A DNA stretch of 64,000 nt from Metabacillus_B sp050107715 (GTDB lineage: Bacteria; Bacillota; Bacilli; Bacillales; Bacillaceae): assembly GCF_050107715.1 (NCBI RefSeq), contig NZ_JBNILN010000014.1, forward strand, positions 1-64,000, given 5' to 3'. Made by a program: the position numbers and the translations under genes. Below, in pieces: positions 41,953-51,431 of the stretch (its first letter is position 1; each line of letters opens with the position of its first letter). A model generated the notes under the pieces. The model saw only the letters and a list, made by a program, of their open reading frames with translations, searched no databases and was not told the origin of the DNA.

Positions 41953-43251
41953 TTACTGTTTAATAAAGCCTTTGTAATTACGTTTTACAAGCTGGCTTTC
42001 CAGCCCTTTCATTGTCTCAAGCGCAACTCCGATTACAATCAGCAAGCTTGTTCCGCCAATCTGTGCGGATTGGGGAAGACCGGCAAATGCAATAAACAGA
42101 GTAGGAAGAGTGGCAATGACTGCAAGGAAAATAGCGCCGACAAATGTTAAACGGTACAAAACCTTTGTTAAATATTCCTGTGTGCTTTTTCCGGGACGAA
42201 TCCCTGGAACATATCCGCCCTGCTTCTTTAAGTTATCGGCCATCTGTTCAGGATTAACCTGGACGAACGCATAGAAATACGTGAAGGCGACAATCAAAGC
42301 AACGTAGATGGTGGCTCCAATCGGATGAGTTGTTGTGAGATTGGTCGTGATCCAGCTCGTCACAGCATTTTCTCCGAAGAAATTAGCGATCGTCGGCGGT
42401 GTAATCAGGAATGATACCGCGAAGATTACAGGAATTACGCCTGCAGGATTCACTTTCAGCGGAAGGTGAGTGGACTGGCCGCCACCTTGCGGACCTGAAC
42501 CTGATGCCCTTTTAGCGTATTGAATAGGGATTTTGCGAAGTGCCTGCTGCACGAAGATTGTTCCGACAATAATAGCCAGGACGGCAATCACAAGCAGGAT
42601 CAGGATCACTATTCGCAAGAACAGCTGATCTCCCGCATCAGTAAATAACTGAGCATAAATCTGGTTGAGAGTAGTAGGAATTGCTGCAACAATTCCGGCA
42701 AATATGATGATGGAGATACCGTTCCCCACACCCTTTGCCGTGATCTGCTCCCCAAGCCACATCAAGAAAGCAGTACCTGCTGTTAGGACCACTGCTATCA
42801 GGAGATAGGAAGGTACACCAGCGTTCTCAATCAATGTGCCGCCAAGCAGGTTGTTAAACCCGATCGACATACCAATTGCCTGGATGAAACCAAGAACAAT
42901 GGTGAAATATCTCGTAAATTGAGCCAATTTACGTCTTCCAACTTCACCTTGCTTAGACCACTCCGTGAACTTCGGTACTACATCCATTTGAAGGAGCTGA
43001 ACAATAATGGAGGCGGTGATATACGGCATAATTCCCATTGCAAGAATGGAGTAATTAAACAGTGCTCCCCCGCCAAATGTGTTCAAGACTCCGAAAACGC
43101 TCATTTGATCCTGGGCAGCAAGGGCTTCCGTGTTGACTCCAGGAACAGGGATGAATGTCCCGATACGAAATACGATAAGCATTAAAAGAGTGAATATAAT
43201 TTTGTTTCTTATATCACTCACGCGCATGAAATTGGAGATTGTTTTAAACAT
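41953..43251 (-). CDS. secY: Protein translocase subunit SecY
   Basis: 432 aa with ten predicted membrane helices; the plug region near GVNTEALAAQ and the conserved cytoplasmic loops (RRKLAQFTRYFTIVLGF, KRASGSGPQGGGQSTHLPLK) are present. Forms the protein-conducting channel with SecE and SecG. Overlaps the rplO stop by 1 base. Confidence 0.98.
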   Translation of the reverse strand: MFKTISNFMRVSDIRNKIIFTLLMLIVFRIGTFIPVPGVNTEALAAQDQMSVFGVLNTFGGGALFNYSILAMGIMPYITASIIVQLLQMDVVPKFTEWSKQGEVGRRKLAQFTRYFTIVLGFIQAIGMSIGFNNLLGGTLIENAGVPSYLLIAVVLTAGTAFLMWLGEQITAKGVGNGISIIIFAGIVAAIPTTLNQIYAQLFTDAGDQLFLRIVILILLVIAVLAIIVGTIFVQQALRKIPIQYAKRASGSGPQGGGQSTHLPLKVNPAGVIPVIFAVSFLITPPTIANFFGENAVTSWITTNLTTTHPIGATIYVALIVAFTYFYAFVQVNPEQMADNLKKQGGYVPGIRPGKSTQEYLTKVLYRLTFVGAIFLAVIATLPTLFIAFAGLPQSAQIGGTSLLIVIGVALETMKGLESQLVKRNYKGFIKQ

Positions 43252-43691
43252 TAGATCACCTCAGCTGTACCGCCGGCAGCTTCAATTGCTTCTTTCGCGG
43301 AAGAGGAGAATTTGTTCGCTTTTACAGTGAGTTTCTTCTCGATGCTGCCTTCGCCAAGAATCTTCACGCCGGCTTTTGTGCTGCTAAGCACGCCAGTTTC
43401 AAGAAGAAGCTCAGGAGTAACTTCTGCACCATCCTCGAAACGGTTCAGTCTGTCAAGGTTAACAACCGCGTACTCTTTGCGGTTGATATTCTTGAATCCG
43501 CGTTTAGGCAAACGTCTGAATAGTGGAGTTTGACCACCCTCGAATCCAGGACGAACACCTCCGCCAGAACGGGCGTTTTGACCTTTATGACCTTTACCAG
43601 CGGTTTTACCGTTGCCAGATCCGATTCCACGGCCTAAACGATTGCGTTCGCGGCGTGAACCTTCTGCTGGTTTCAATTCATGAAGTTTCAT
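43251..43691 (-). CDS. rplO: 50S ribosomal protein L15
   Basis: 146 aa. MKLHELKPAEGSRRERNRLG and the Gly-rich GSGNGKTAGKGHKGQNARSG loop are diagnostic. Late assembly protein of the large subunit; directly upstream of secY. Confidence 0.98.
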   Translation of the reverse strand: MKLHELKPAEGSRRERNRLGRGIGSGNGKTAGKGHKGQNARSGGGVRPGFEGGQTPLFRRLPKRGFKNINRKEYAVVNLDRLNRFEDGAEVTPELLLETGVLSSTKAGVKILGEGSIEKKLTVKANKFSSSAKEAIEAAGGTAEVI

Positions 43692-43724
43692 CAGGACACC
43701 TCCTTATTTATCGAACAAATACGA

Positions 43725-43907
43725 TTATTGTTCTTTTACTGATACCAAGTGTGATACTTTGTTGATCATGCCGCGGATAGCCGCGTTGTCTTCGTGTACC
43801 ACTGTTTGGTGCATTTTGCGCAAGCCAAGTGTTTTAACTGTTACACGCTGGTTTTCAGGACGTCCGATAACACTGCGAGTAAGGGTGATCGCTAATTTGT
43901 TTGCCAT
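43725..43907 (-). CDS. rpmD: 50S ribosomal protein L30
   Basis: 60 aa: ANKLAITLTRSVIGRPENQR, LGLRKMHQTVVHEDNAAIRG. Short bacterial form of L30, between rpsE and rplO. Confidence 0.97.
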   Translation of the reverse strand: MANKLAITLTRSVIGRPENQRVTVKTLGLRKMHQTVVHEDNAAIRGMINKVSHLVSVKEQ

Positions 43908-43920
43908 TATCTTTCCCCCC

Positions 43921-44421
43921 TTATCCTAACAGTTCTTCTACAGATTTTCCACGAAGCTTAGCAACTTCTTCAGCTTTCTTAAGTTGCTTTAAGCCTTCAA
44001 GTGTCGCACGAACCATGTTGATTGGTGTGTTGGAGCCCAGGGATTTAGATAGGATGTCACCTACACCTGCAAGCTCAAGCACTGCACGAACTGGTCCGCC
44101 TGCGATAACTCCGGTACCTTCTGAAGCAGGCTTCAGCAGAATGTTGCCGGCTCCGAAACGTCCGATCACTTCGTGTGGAATGGATGTACCTACCATTGGT
44201 ACAGTAACTAGGTTCTTTTTCGCATCTTCAATTGCTTTACGGATTGCTTCTGGCACCTCTTGCGCTTTACCTGTACCGAATCCAACTCGGCCATTCTTGT
44301 CGCCTACAACAACAAGTGCAGCAAAACGGAAGCGACGACCACCTTTAACAACCTTAGCAACGCGGTTTACGGTAACTACACGTTCTTCAAACTCTGATTT
44401 AACTGAGTCATTACGACGCAT
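43921..44421 (-). CDS. rpsE: 30S ribosomal protein S5
   Basis: 166 aa with the S5 double-stranded RNA-binding-like N-terminal domain (ERVVTVNRVAKVVKGGRRFR) and a C-terminal domain ending SVEELLG. It helps decoding accuracy. The loop at the spectinomycin-resistance site (KVVKGGRRF) looks wild type. Confidence 0.98.
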   Translation of the reverse strand: MRRNDSVKSEFEERVVTVNRVAKVVKGGRRFRFAALVVVGDKNGRVGFGTGKAQEVPEAIRKAIEDAKKNLVTVPMVGTSIPHEVIGRFGAGNILLKPASEGTGVIAGGPVRAVLELAGVGDILSKSLGSNTPINMVRATLEGLKQLKKAEEVAKLRGKSVEELLG

Positions 44422-44444
44422 ACTGTGTTTCCCTCCTTTTCCTA

Positions 44445-44807
44445 TTAAAATTCAAGTCCAGCTTCGCGGGCAGCGTCAGCAAGAGCTTTGATACGACCGT
44501 GGTAAAGGTATCCTCCACGATCAAATACGATAGATTTATGACCTTTATCAACAGCACGCTTTGCAACAAGCTCTCCAACTTTTTGAGCTGCATCAAGGTT
44601 TGCAGTAGATTCAAGATTTAAATCTTTCTCCATGGAAGAAGCACTAACGATGGTTACACCGTTTGTATCGTCGATCAGTTGAGCATAAATATGTTTATTT
44701 GAACGGAACACATTCAGACGAGGTCTTTCAGCTGTCCCGAATAGCTTTGAACGTACGCGGGCATGTCTTCTTTTACGCACAGAATTTTTGCTAGCTTTAG
44801 TGATCAT
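44445..44807 (-). CDS. rplR: 50S ribosomal protein L18
   Basis: 120 aa from ATG at 44807 (MITKASKNSVRKRRHARVRS); an upstream in-frame ATG at 44831 adds eight atypical residues and lacks a good ribosome site. L18 binds 5S rRNA with L5. Basic N-terminus and GGYLYHGRIKALADAAREAG near the end are typical. Confidence 0.97.
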   Translation of the reverse strand: MITKASKNSVRKRRHARVRSKLFGTAERPRLNVFRSNKHIYAQLIDDTNGVTIVSASSMEKDLNLESTANLDAAQKVGELVAKRAVDKGHKSIVFDRGGYLYHGRIKALADAAREAGLEF

Positions 44808-44840
44808 CAGGGTCACTCCTTTCTTAGCCATTAAGCGGCA

Positions 44841-45377
44841 TTACTTCGCAGTTTTACCTTCTTTACGGCGTACAAATTCACCTTCATAGCGAATACCTTT
44901 GCCTTTGTAAGGCTCAGGCGGACGAGTAGCACGGATGTTAGAAGCGATAGCTCCTACGCGCTCTTTGTCTGTACCTTTAACGATAACTTTCGTTTGAGTA
45001 GGCACTTCGATTTCGATTCCTTGTTCTGGTGTAATCTCAACAGGGTGAGAGTAGCCAACGTTCAGGATCAGTTTGTTTCCTGATTTAGAAGCACGGTAAC
45101 CTACACCGACAAGCTCCAAGCCTTTTTCAAACCCTTTGGAAACACCTTCTACCATGTTTCCGATGATGCTGCGGGTTGTACCGTGAAGGGCACGGTGATC
45201 TTTATGATCGGAAGGACGGCTGACCGTTAGTACGTTTTCCTCGATGGAAATCGTAATGTCCGGGTGGAATGTGCGAGTCAATTCCCCTTTAGGACCTTTA
45301 ACGGTAACCGTGTTCTCGTTCATTTTGATTGTAACATCAGATGGGATCTCAAGCAGTTTTTTACCGACACGAGACAT
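44841..45377 (-). CDS. rplF: 50S ribosomal protein L6
   Basis: 178 aa: SRVGKKLLEIPSDVTIKMNE, VGVGYRA, and the C-terminal PPEPYKGKGIRYEGEFVRRK stretch near the factor-binding site. Two similar alpha/beta domains, as for all L6. Confidence 0.98.
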   Translation of the reverse strand: MSRVGKKLLEIPSDVTIKMNENTVTVKGPKGELTRTFHPDITISIEENVLTVSRPSDHKDHRALHGTTRSIIGNMVEGVSKGFEKGLELVGVGYRASKSGNKLILNVGYSHPVEITPEQGIEIEVPTQTKVIVKGTDKERVGAIASNIRATRPPEPYKGKGIRYEGEFVRRKEGKTAK

Positions 45378-45405
45378 AATTTACACCTCCATTCTTATTA
45401 ACTTA

Positions 45406-45804
45406 TTACCAAACGTATGCTAGTACTTCTCCGCCAGCTTGTTTAGCACGGGCTTCTTTGTCAGTGATGACACCTTGAGAAGTTGAGATGATTGCGATTC
45501 CAAGGCCGTTAAGTACGCGAGGTACTTCAGTCGCTTTCGCATAAACGCGAAGACCAGGCTTACTGATTCTTTTTAGACCAGTGATAACGCGCTCGTTGTT
45601 TGAACCGTATTTAAGGAAGATGCGGATAACACCTTGTTTGTTGTCTTCGACGTATTCTACGTCACGGACAAAACCTTCACGCTTCAAGATTTCAGCAATC
45701 TCTTTTTTGATTTTTGAAGCAGGAACTTCCAGCTTCTCATGACGTACCATATTCGCATTACGGATGCGAGTAAGCAAATCTGCAATCGGATCTGTCATAA
45801 CCAT
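45406..45804 (-). CDS. rpsH: 30S ribosomal protein S8
   Basis: 132 aa: TDPIADLLTRIRNANMVRHE and the C-terminal GIAIISTSQGVITDKEARAK motif. S8 binds the central domain of 16S rRNA early in assembly and in enterobacteria represses the spc operon; that control is not established for Bacillus. Confidence 0.98.
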   Translation of the reverse strand: MVMTDPIADLLTRIRNANMVRHEKLEVPASKIKKEIAEILKREGFVRDVEYVEDNKQGVIRIFLKYGSNNERVITGLKRISKPGLRVYAKATEVPRVLNGLGIAIISTSQGVITDKEARAKQAGGEVLAYVW

Positions 45805-45835
45805 TGTTAAATTACCTCCTTCCCGTTATGGGGTA

Positions 45836-46021
45836 TTACCAGCTAGCTTTCTTAACGCCAGGAATTTGTCCTTTATAAGCAAGTTCACGGAAACAAATAC
45901 GGCAAAGTTTAAATTTGCGAATCACAGAATGTGGACGTCCGCAGCGTTCGCAGCGAGTATATGCCTGAACGTTAAACTTTGGAGAGCGTTTTTGTTTCGC
46001 GATCATAGATTTTTTGGCCAC
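45836..46021 (-). CDS. rpsN: 30S ribosomal protein S14, zinc form
   Basis: 61 aa. Four cysteines (C24-x2-C27 and C40-x2-C43) form the zinc ribbon of the short C+ type S14. Bacillus species often carry a second, zinc-free paralogue elsewhere for zinc starvation; none is in this window. Confidence 0.97.
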   Translation of the reverse strand: MAKKSMIAKQKRSPKFNVQAYTRCERCGRPHSVIRKFKLCRICFRELAYKGQIPGVKKASW

Positions 46022-46041
46022 GATTTCGCCTCCCTTTACGA

Positions 46042-46581
46042 TTATTTTTGGAATGGCATTCCAAACTGGGTAAGTAGTTCACGAGCTTCTTCGTCTGTAT
46101 TAGCAGTTGTAACAATAACGATATCCATACCGCGAACCTTAGTAACTTGATCGTAATCAATTTCAGGGAAGATCAATTGCTCTTTAACACCTAGAGTGTA
46201 GTTGCCGCGTCCGTCGAAAGACTTTTTGGAAATTCCGCGGAAGTCACGTACACGTGGTAAAGAAACAGATACCAATTTGTCCAGGAATTCGTACATGCGC
46301 TCGCCGCGAAGTGTTACTTTCGCACCGATCGGCATGCCTTCACGAAGACGGAAACCGGCGATTGATTTTTTCGCACGGGTGATAACCGGCTTTTGACCAG
46401 CGATCGCAGTAAGCTCTTCAACAGCGTTGTCCAAAGATTTGGAGTTTGCTACTGCTTCACCCACACCCATGTTAATCACGATTTTTTCAAGTTTAGGAAC
46501 TTGCATTACGGATTTATAGCTAAACTTGCTCATTAGAGCAGGAGTTACTTCTTTTACAAACTTTTCTTTAAGGCGGTTCAT
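46042..46581 (-). CDS. rplE: 50S ribosomal protein L5
   Basis: 179 aa: EKIVINMGVGEAVANSKSLD, ITRAKKSIAGFRLREGMPIG and FPEIDYDQVTKVRGMDI are diagnostic. Binds 5S rRNA and the P-site tRNA elbow. Confidence 0.98.
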   Translation of the reverse strand: MNRLKEKFVKEVTPALMSKFSYKSVMQVPKLEKIVINMGVGEAVANSKSLDNAVEELTAIAGQKPVITRAKKSIAGFRLREGMPIGAKVTLRGERMYEFLDKLVSVSLPRVRDFRGISKKSFDGRGNYTLGVKEQLIFPEIDYDQVTKVRGMDIVIVTTANTDEEARELLTQFGMPFQK

Positions 46582-46606
46582 ATGATAGACCTCCCTTCCT
46601 TAGTTA

Positions 46607-46918
46607 CTATTTATCTAGAGATTCACCAGATTTTTTTGCAACACGTATTCTTTTGCCGTCAACCATTTTAGAACCTACACGAGTTGGTTCTCCGCTTTTA
46701 GGGTCAATCAGCATTACGTTGGATACATGGATTGGCGACTCTTGGCTGACGATTCCGCCTTGAGTGTTTGTTTGTGTTGGTTTAGAGTGTTTTTTTACAA
46801 CATTCACACCTTCAACCAGCACACGGTCTTTCTTAGGGTAAGCTTCAAGCACTTTACCTTGCTTGCCTTTATCCTTACCAGAGATAACCATTACATTATC
46901 ACCTTTTTTAACATGCAT
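46607..46918 (-). CDS. rplX: 50S ribosomal protein L24
   Basis: 103 aa with an N-terminal KOW motif (KGDNVMVISGKDKGKQGKVL). Initiates folding of 23S rRNA. Between rplN and rplE. Confidence 0.98.
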   Translation of the reverse strand: MHVKKGDNVMVISGKDKGKQGKVLEAYPKKDRVLVEGVNVVKKHSKPTQTNTQGGIVSQESPIHVSNVMLIDPKSGEPTRVGSKMVDGKRIRVAKKSGESLDK

Positions 46919-46955
46919 CTTGTCCGCACCTCCTTAGTAAGGCAATAAATTTTAA

Positions 46956-47324
46956 TTAAAGAACTTCTGGAGCCAGGGAAACAATCTTCATAAAGCTGTT
47001 TTCACGCAGCTCACGAGCAACTGGTCCGAAAATACGCGTTCCGCGCGGGCTTTTGTCATCACGGATGATTACACAAGCATTTTCATCGAAACGAATGTAA
47101 GAACCGTCAGTACGGCGTGCACCGCTCTTTGTACGAACGATAACAGCCTTAACTACGTCTCCTTTTTTAACAACGCCTCCTGGTGTTGCTTGTTTAACCG
47201 TACACACGATTACATCACCAATGTTAGCTGTTTTACGTCCGGATCCGCCAAGGACTTTAATTGTTAGTACTTCACGTGCTCCAGAGTTGTCAGCAACTTT
47301 TAAGCGAGATTCTTGTTGAATCAT
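46956..47324 (-). CDS. rplN: 50S ribosomal protein L14
   Basis: 122 aa: MIQQESRLKVADNSGAREVL and the C-terminal GTRIFGPVARELRENSFMKI. It takes part in the subunit interface (bridge B8). Confidence 0.98.
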   Translation of the reverse strand: MIQQESRLKVADNSGAREVLTIKVLGGSGRKTANIGDVIVCTVKQATPGGVVKKGDVVKAVIVRTKSGARRTDGSYIRFDENACVIIRDDKSPRGTRIFGPVARELRENSFMKIVSLAPEVL

Positions 47325-47364
47325 TCACGTTACCTCCCTTCGGAATTCACTATCCGAACATTTA

Positions 47365-47628
47365 TTAGATAATAACAGCTTCTTCAACGATTTCTACAAG
47401 ACGGAAACGTTTTGTCGCAGATTGCGGACGAGTTTCCATGATTCTTACGATATCGCCAATTTTAGCTTGGTTTTCTTCGTCATGCGCTTTGAACTTCTTA
47501 GAGTACTTTACTCGTTTGCCGTATAGAGAATGAGTTTTGTAAGTTTCAACTAGAACAGTGATGGTTTTATCCATTTTGTCGGATACAACACGGCCAGTGT
47601 ATACCTTACGCTGGTTGCGTTCACTCAT
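47365..47628 (-). CDS. rpsQ: 30S ribosomal protein S17
   Basis: 87 aa OB-fold: RKVYTGRVVSDKMDKTITVL and GDIVRIMETRPQSATKRFRL. Primary binder of the 16S 5' domain. Confidence 0.98.
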   Translation of the reverse strand: MSERNQRKVYTGRVVSDKMDKTITVLVETYKTHSLYGKRVKYSKKFKAHDEENQAKIGDIVRIMETRPQSATKRFRLVEIVEEAVII

Positions 47629-47649
47629 TTTGCAAACCTCCTCTCGGGT

Positions 47650-47853
47650 TTATCGATTATTAGAAGCGATCTCTCTCTCGCGGATTACAGTTTTCATACG
47701 AGCGATTGCTTTACGTACTTCACGGATGCGAGCAGTGTTTTCAAGCTGGCCGGTAGCAAGCTGGAAACGAAGGTTGAAAAGCTCTTCTTTAAGGGATTTT
47801 ACTTTTTGTTCGATTTCGGCAGTGGTTAAATCACGGATATCATTAGCTTTCAT
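47650..47853 (-). CDS. rpmC: 50S ribosomal protein L29
   Basis: 67 aa from ATG at 47853 (MKANDIRDLTTAEIEQKVKS), two long helices, EELFNLRFQLATGQLENT. Located at the tunnel exit. The start overlaps the end of rplP by 11 bases. Confidence 0.96.
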   Translation of the reverse strand: MKANDIRDLTTAEIEQKVKSLKEELFNLRFQLATGQLENTARIREVRKAIARMKTVIREREIASNNR

Positions 47854-48277
47854 TTGATTCACCACCAATTTCCTCGCGTCTCACGAATTTTGTTTTAATC
47901 GGCAGTTTGTGAGATGCAAGACGCAATGCTTCACGAGCAACTTCTTCAGGTACACCTGCAATCTCAAACAATACTTTACCTGGTTTAACTACAGCGACCC
48001 ATCCCTCAGGAGCACCTTTACCGGAACCCATTCGGACTTCTAGAGGCTTAGCAGTATAAGGTTTGGAAGGGAAAATTTTGATCCATACTTTACCGCCACG
48101 TTTCATGTAACGAGTCATCGCGATACGAGCTGCCTCGATTTGACGGTTTGTGATCCAAGATGCTTCCAAAGCTTGAATGCCGTATTCACCAAAGTGTACT
48201 TCCGCACCGCCTTTTGCACGGCCGCGCATTTTTCCGCGATGCTCTCTGCGATACTTAACACGTTTAGGCAATAACAT
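47843..48277 (-). CDS. rplP: 50S ribosomal protein L16
   Basis: 144 aa from ATG at 48277 (MLLPKRVKYRREHRGKMRGR); GGAGGAAAATAAT precedes it. An upstream in-frame codon would extend into rpsC and is not used. L16 organises the A site and is modified in some bacteria at Arg81. Confidence 0.97.
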   Translation of the reverse strand: MLLPKRVKYRREHRGKMRGRAKGGAEVHFGEYGIQALEASWITNRQIEAARIAMTRYMKRGGKVWIKIFPSKPYTAKPLEVRMGSGKGAPEGWVAVVKPGKVLFEIAGVPEEVAREALRLASHKLPIKTKFVRREEIGGESNES

Positions 48278-48278
48278 A

Positions 48279-48935
48279 TTATTTTCCTCCTTCCTCAGAT
48301 TTCTTCTTAACAGGAAGAACTTCTCCACGATAGATCCATACTTTGACACCTAGTTTACCGTAAGTAGTGTCTGCTTCTGCTGTACCGTAATCGATGTCAG
48401 CGCGAAGTGTGTGAAGTGGAACAGTTCCTTCACTATAATGCTCAGAGCGAGCGATGTCAGCTCCGCCAAGACGGCCTGAAACCATTGTTTTAATTCCTTG
48501 TGCACCAGCGCGCATTGTGCGTTGAAGTGCCTGCTTTTGAGCACGGCGGAAAGAAATACGGTTTTCCAGCTGACGAGCGATGTTATCAGCTACAAGTTTA
48601 GCATCAAGATCTGCTCTTTTAATTTCAAGGATGTTGATGTGCACGCGTTTACCAGTGAGTGAGTTAAGAGCTTTACGAAGCGCTTCAACTTCAGTACCAC
48701 CTTTACCGATAACCATTCCTGGCTTAGCAGTGTGGACTGTTACGTTAATGCGGTTAGCAGCACGCTCAATTTCCACTTTGGAAACAGATGCATCATTCAG
48801 GCGTTTGTTGATGTATTCACGAACTTTGATATCTTCGTGTAAAAGATCAGCGTAGTCTTTGCCTGCGTACCATTTTGATTCCCAATCACGAATCACACCG
48901 ACACGGAGACCGACTGGATTTACCTTTTGACCCAC
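48279..48935 (-). CDS. rpsC: 30S ribosomal protein S3
   Basis: 218 aa. KH domain (PGMVIGKGGTEVEALRKAL) with its GKGG loop, and the C-terminal domain GRLGGADIARSEHYSEGTVP. It is part of the mRNA entry tunnel helicase site. Confidence 0.98.
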   Translation of the reverse strand: MGQKVNPVGLRVGVIRDWESKWYAGKDYADLLHEDIKVREYINKRLNDASVSKVEIERAANRINVTVHTAKPGMVIGKGGTEVEALRKALNSLTGKRVHINILEIKRADLDAKLVADNIARQLENRISFRRAQKQALQRTMRAGAQGIKTMVSGRLGGADIARSEHYSEGTVPLHTLRADIDYGTAEADTTYGKLGVKVWIYRGEVLPVKKKSEEGGK

Positions 48936-48938
48936 AGC

Positions 48939-49280
48939 TTATCCCTCCTTCTTTTCTGATACGATAATAGTGATATGACTCGTACGTTTGTTAATCGCAC
49001 TTGCACGGCCCATTGCACGCGGACGGAATCTTTTCAAAGTCGGTCCTTCGTCAACGAATGCCTGTGAAATGACAAGGCTGTTAATGTCCATTTCATAGTT
49101 GTGCTCAGCGTTAGCAACTGCAGAGTTTAATACTTTTTCAATAACCGGAGAAGCTGCCTTCGGAGTGTGACGAAGGATTGCAACTGCTTCACCGACTTGC
49201 TTTCCTCGAATTAAGTCCATTACCAAACGTGCTTTACGAGGAGCAATACGAACTGTTCTAGCGACAGCTTTAGCTTGCAT
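48939..49280 (-). CDS. rplV: 50S ribosomal protein L22
   Basis: 113 aa: ARTVRIAPRKARLVMDLIRG and the beta-hairpin with LKRFRPRAMGRASAINKRTS that lines the exit tunnel; the sequence of this loop looks wild type with respect to known macrolide-resistance insertions. Confidence 0.98.
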   Translation of the reverse strand: MQAKAVARTVRIAPRKARLVMDLIRGKQVGEAVAILRHTPKAASPVIEKVLNSAVANAEHNYEMDINSLVISQAFVDEGPTLKRFRPRAMGRASAINKRTSHITIIVSEKKEG

Positions 49281-49297
49281 TTAAATGCCTCCTCTCA

Positions 49298-49576
49298 TTA
49301 GCGTCTTGTTTTTTTATCGTCGTTACCGTGGCCTTTGTAAGTACGAGAAGGTGCGAATTCACCTAACTTGTGGCCAACCATGTCTTCCGTTACATAAACA
49401 GGAACGTGTTTGCGTCCATCATAGACTGCGATCGTGTGACCAATGAATTGAGGGAAGATTGTAGAACGGCGAGACCAAGTTTTAATAACTTGTTTCTTTT
49501 CAGTTTCATTCAATTTTTCCACTTTAACCATCAAGTGATCATCCACGAAAGGTCCTTTTTTCAAGCTGCGACCCAT
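49298..49576 (-). CDS. rpsS: 30S ribosomal protein S19
   Basis: 92 aa: GRSLKKGPFVDDHLMVKVEK, TWSRRSTIFPQFIGHTIAVY. Located in the head of the small subunit with S13. Confidence 0.98.
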   Translation of the reverse strand: MGRSLKKGPFVDDHLMVKVEKLNETEKKQVIKTWSRRSTIFPQFIGHTIAVYDGRKHVPVYVTEDMVGHKLGEFAPSRTYKGHGNDDKKTRR

Positions 49577-49633
49577 GCGAGTACCTCCCTTCGTGATTGC
49601 GCTACGGTTCGGTCGAACCGTAGTTCAACCCCG

Positions 49634-50464
49634 TTATTTTTTACGACGACGTACGATAAACTTATCGGATTTGCTGCTCTTTTTACGTGTTTTAGCTCCA
49701 AGAGTCGGTTTGCCCCAAGGAGACATAGGTGATTTACGTCCAATTGGTGAACGTCCTTCACCACCACCGTGAGGGTGATCGTTAGGGTTCATTACAGATC
49801 CGCGGACTGTTGGGCGTTTGCCTAACCAGCGTGAACGTCCTGCTTTACCAATGTTGATCAGTTCGTGCTGCTCGTTGCCGACCTGGCCGATTGTAGCACG
49901 GCAAGTAGCAAGAATCATGCGAACCTCACCGGAATTCAAACGGACAAGTACGTATTTGCCTTCTTTACCAAGGACCTGTGCAGATGTTCCTGCAGAACGT
50001 ACAAGCTGTCCGCCTTTTCCAGGCTTAAGCTCGATGTTGTGTACCACTGTACCAACTGGAATGTTTTGAAGTGGAAGAGCGTTACCCACTTTAATGTCAG
50101 CTTCTGTGCCGGACATGATTTCCATTCCAACTTTAATGTTTTTAGGAGCAAGAATGTATCTCTTTTCTCCATCTGCATAGTGAATCAATGCAATGTTTGC
50201 AGAGCGGTTTGGATCATACTCGATTGTAGCAACGCGGCCTGGTATACCATCTTTGTCGCGTTTGAAATCAATAATACGATATTGGCGCTTATGGCCACCG
50301 CCATGATGACGAACCGTGATTTTACCTTGGTTGTTGCGTCCAGCTTTTTTGCTTAACGGAGCAAGCAAGGATTTTTCCGGCTTATCAGTAGTGATCTCTG
50401 CAAAATCAGATACTGTCATACCACGTCGACCGTTGGAGGTCGGTTTGTATTTTTTAATCGCCAT
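49634..50464 (-). CDS. rplB: 50S ribosomal protein L2
   Basis: 276 aa: AIKKYKPTSNGRRGMTVSDF, and the C-terminal VMNPNDHPHGGGEGRSPIGR containing the conserved His near the peptidyl transferase centre. Confidence 0.98.
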   Translation of the reverse strand: MAIKKYKPTSNGRRGMTVSDFAEITTDKPEKSLLAPLSKKAGRNNQGKITVRHHGGGHKRQYRIIDFKRDKDGIPGRVATIEYDPNRSANIALIHYADGEKRYILAPKNIKVGMEIMSGTEADIKVGNALPLQNIPVGTVVHNIELKPGKGGQLVRSAGTSAQVLGKEGKYVLVRLNSGEVRMILATCRATIGQVGNEQHELINIGKAGRSRWLGKRPTVRGSVMNPNDHPHGGGEGRSPIGRKSPMSPWGKPTLGAKTRKKSSKSDKFIVRRRKK

Positions 50465-50493
50465 CTCAATTTCCCTCCTTCACTTATATAGTA

Positions 50494-50781
50494 TTAAACT
50501 TCAAAAAGTTCGATTTCTTTAGAGTCAGCAGTCAATGTAATGATAGCTTTTCTTCTGCGATTTGTAAGTCCGCTGTAACGGCCAACACGTCTGAATTTAC
50601 CTTTGTAATTCATAACGTTGACTTTCGCTACTTTCACACCGAAAATTGCTTCTACAGCATCTTTAACTTCCGTTTTATTAGCTCTTACGTCTACTTCAAA
50701 CGTGTATTTTCTGTCAGCCATAATGTCAGTAGAATTTTCAGTGATCACGGGGCGCTTAATAATATCACGAGGATCTTTCAT
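50494..50781 (-). CDS. rplW: 50S ribosomal protein L23
   Basis: 95 aa: DPRDIIKRPVITENSTDIMA. Docking site for trigger factor and SRP at the tunnel exit. Overlaps the rplD stop by 1 base (TAATG). Confidence 0.97.
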   Translation of the reverse strand: MKDPRDIIKRPVITENSTDIMADRKYTFEVDVRANKTEVKDAVEAIFGVKVAKVNVMNYKGKFRRVGRYSGLTNRRRKAIITLTADSKEIELFEV

Positions 50782-51404
50782 TATGCAAGCACCTCCTCTA
50801 CTTTTTGCACCGCAGCTTTCGTCATCACAAGCTTTTCATGATTCAGTACATCAAGAACGTTGATGCTGTCAGCTGCAACAACAGTGATTCCCTGGATGTT
50901 ACGTGTAGAAAGATCGACTTTCTCGTTAACATCAGCAGTAACAATCAATGCTTTTTTCTCAACAGAAATAGCTTTAAGAATGTTAACCATTTCTCTTGTT
51001 TTTACAGCATCCAGTGTCAGATCTTCAAGAACAACAAAATTGCTGTCCTGTACTTTAGATGACAAAGCAGATTTGATAGCCAAACGGCGCACTTTTTTAG
51101 GTAGTTTGTAAGCGTAAGAACGAGGTGTCGGTCCGAAAACTACTCCTCCTCCGCGCCATTGCGGTGAACGGATAGACCCTTGACGGGCACGTCCTGTTCC
51201 TTTTTGGCGCCAAGGTTTGCGTCCTCCGCCACGAACTTCAGAACGATTTTTTACTTTAGCATTTCCTTGTCTTAAGGAAGCTCTTTGCATGATAACCGCT
51301 TCGAAAAGAACAGCTTGGTTTGGCTCGATACCGAAGATCGAATCATTCAGTTCGATTTCACCAGCGTTATTTCCGCTTTGGTTTAACATAGTAACTTTTG
51401 GCAT
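50781..51404 (-). CDS. rplD: 50S ribosomal protein L4
   Basis: 207 aa: basic tunnel loop GGRKPWRQKGTGRARQGSIR (~66-85), then PRSYAYKLPKKVRRLAIKSA. In E. coli L4 also represses the S10 operon; no such control is established for Bacillus. Confidence 0.98.
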   Translation of the reverse strand: MPKVTMLNQSGNNAGEIELNDSIFGIEPNQAVLFEAVIMQRASLRQGNAKVKNRSEVRGGGRKPWRQKGTGRARQGSIRSPQWRGGGVVFGPTPRSYAYKLPKKVRRLAIKSALSSKVQDSNFVVLEDLTLDAVKTREMVNILKAISVEKKALIVTADVNEKVDLSTRNIQGITVVAADSINVLDVLNHEKLVMTKAAVQKVEEVLA

Positions 51405-51431
51405 GATCCATTTCCTCCTTTCCCGGAAAAG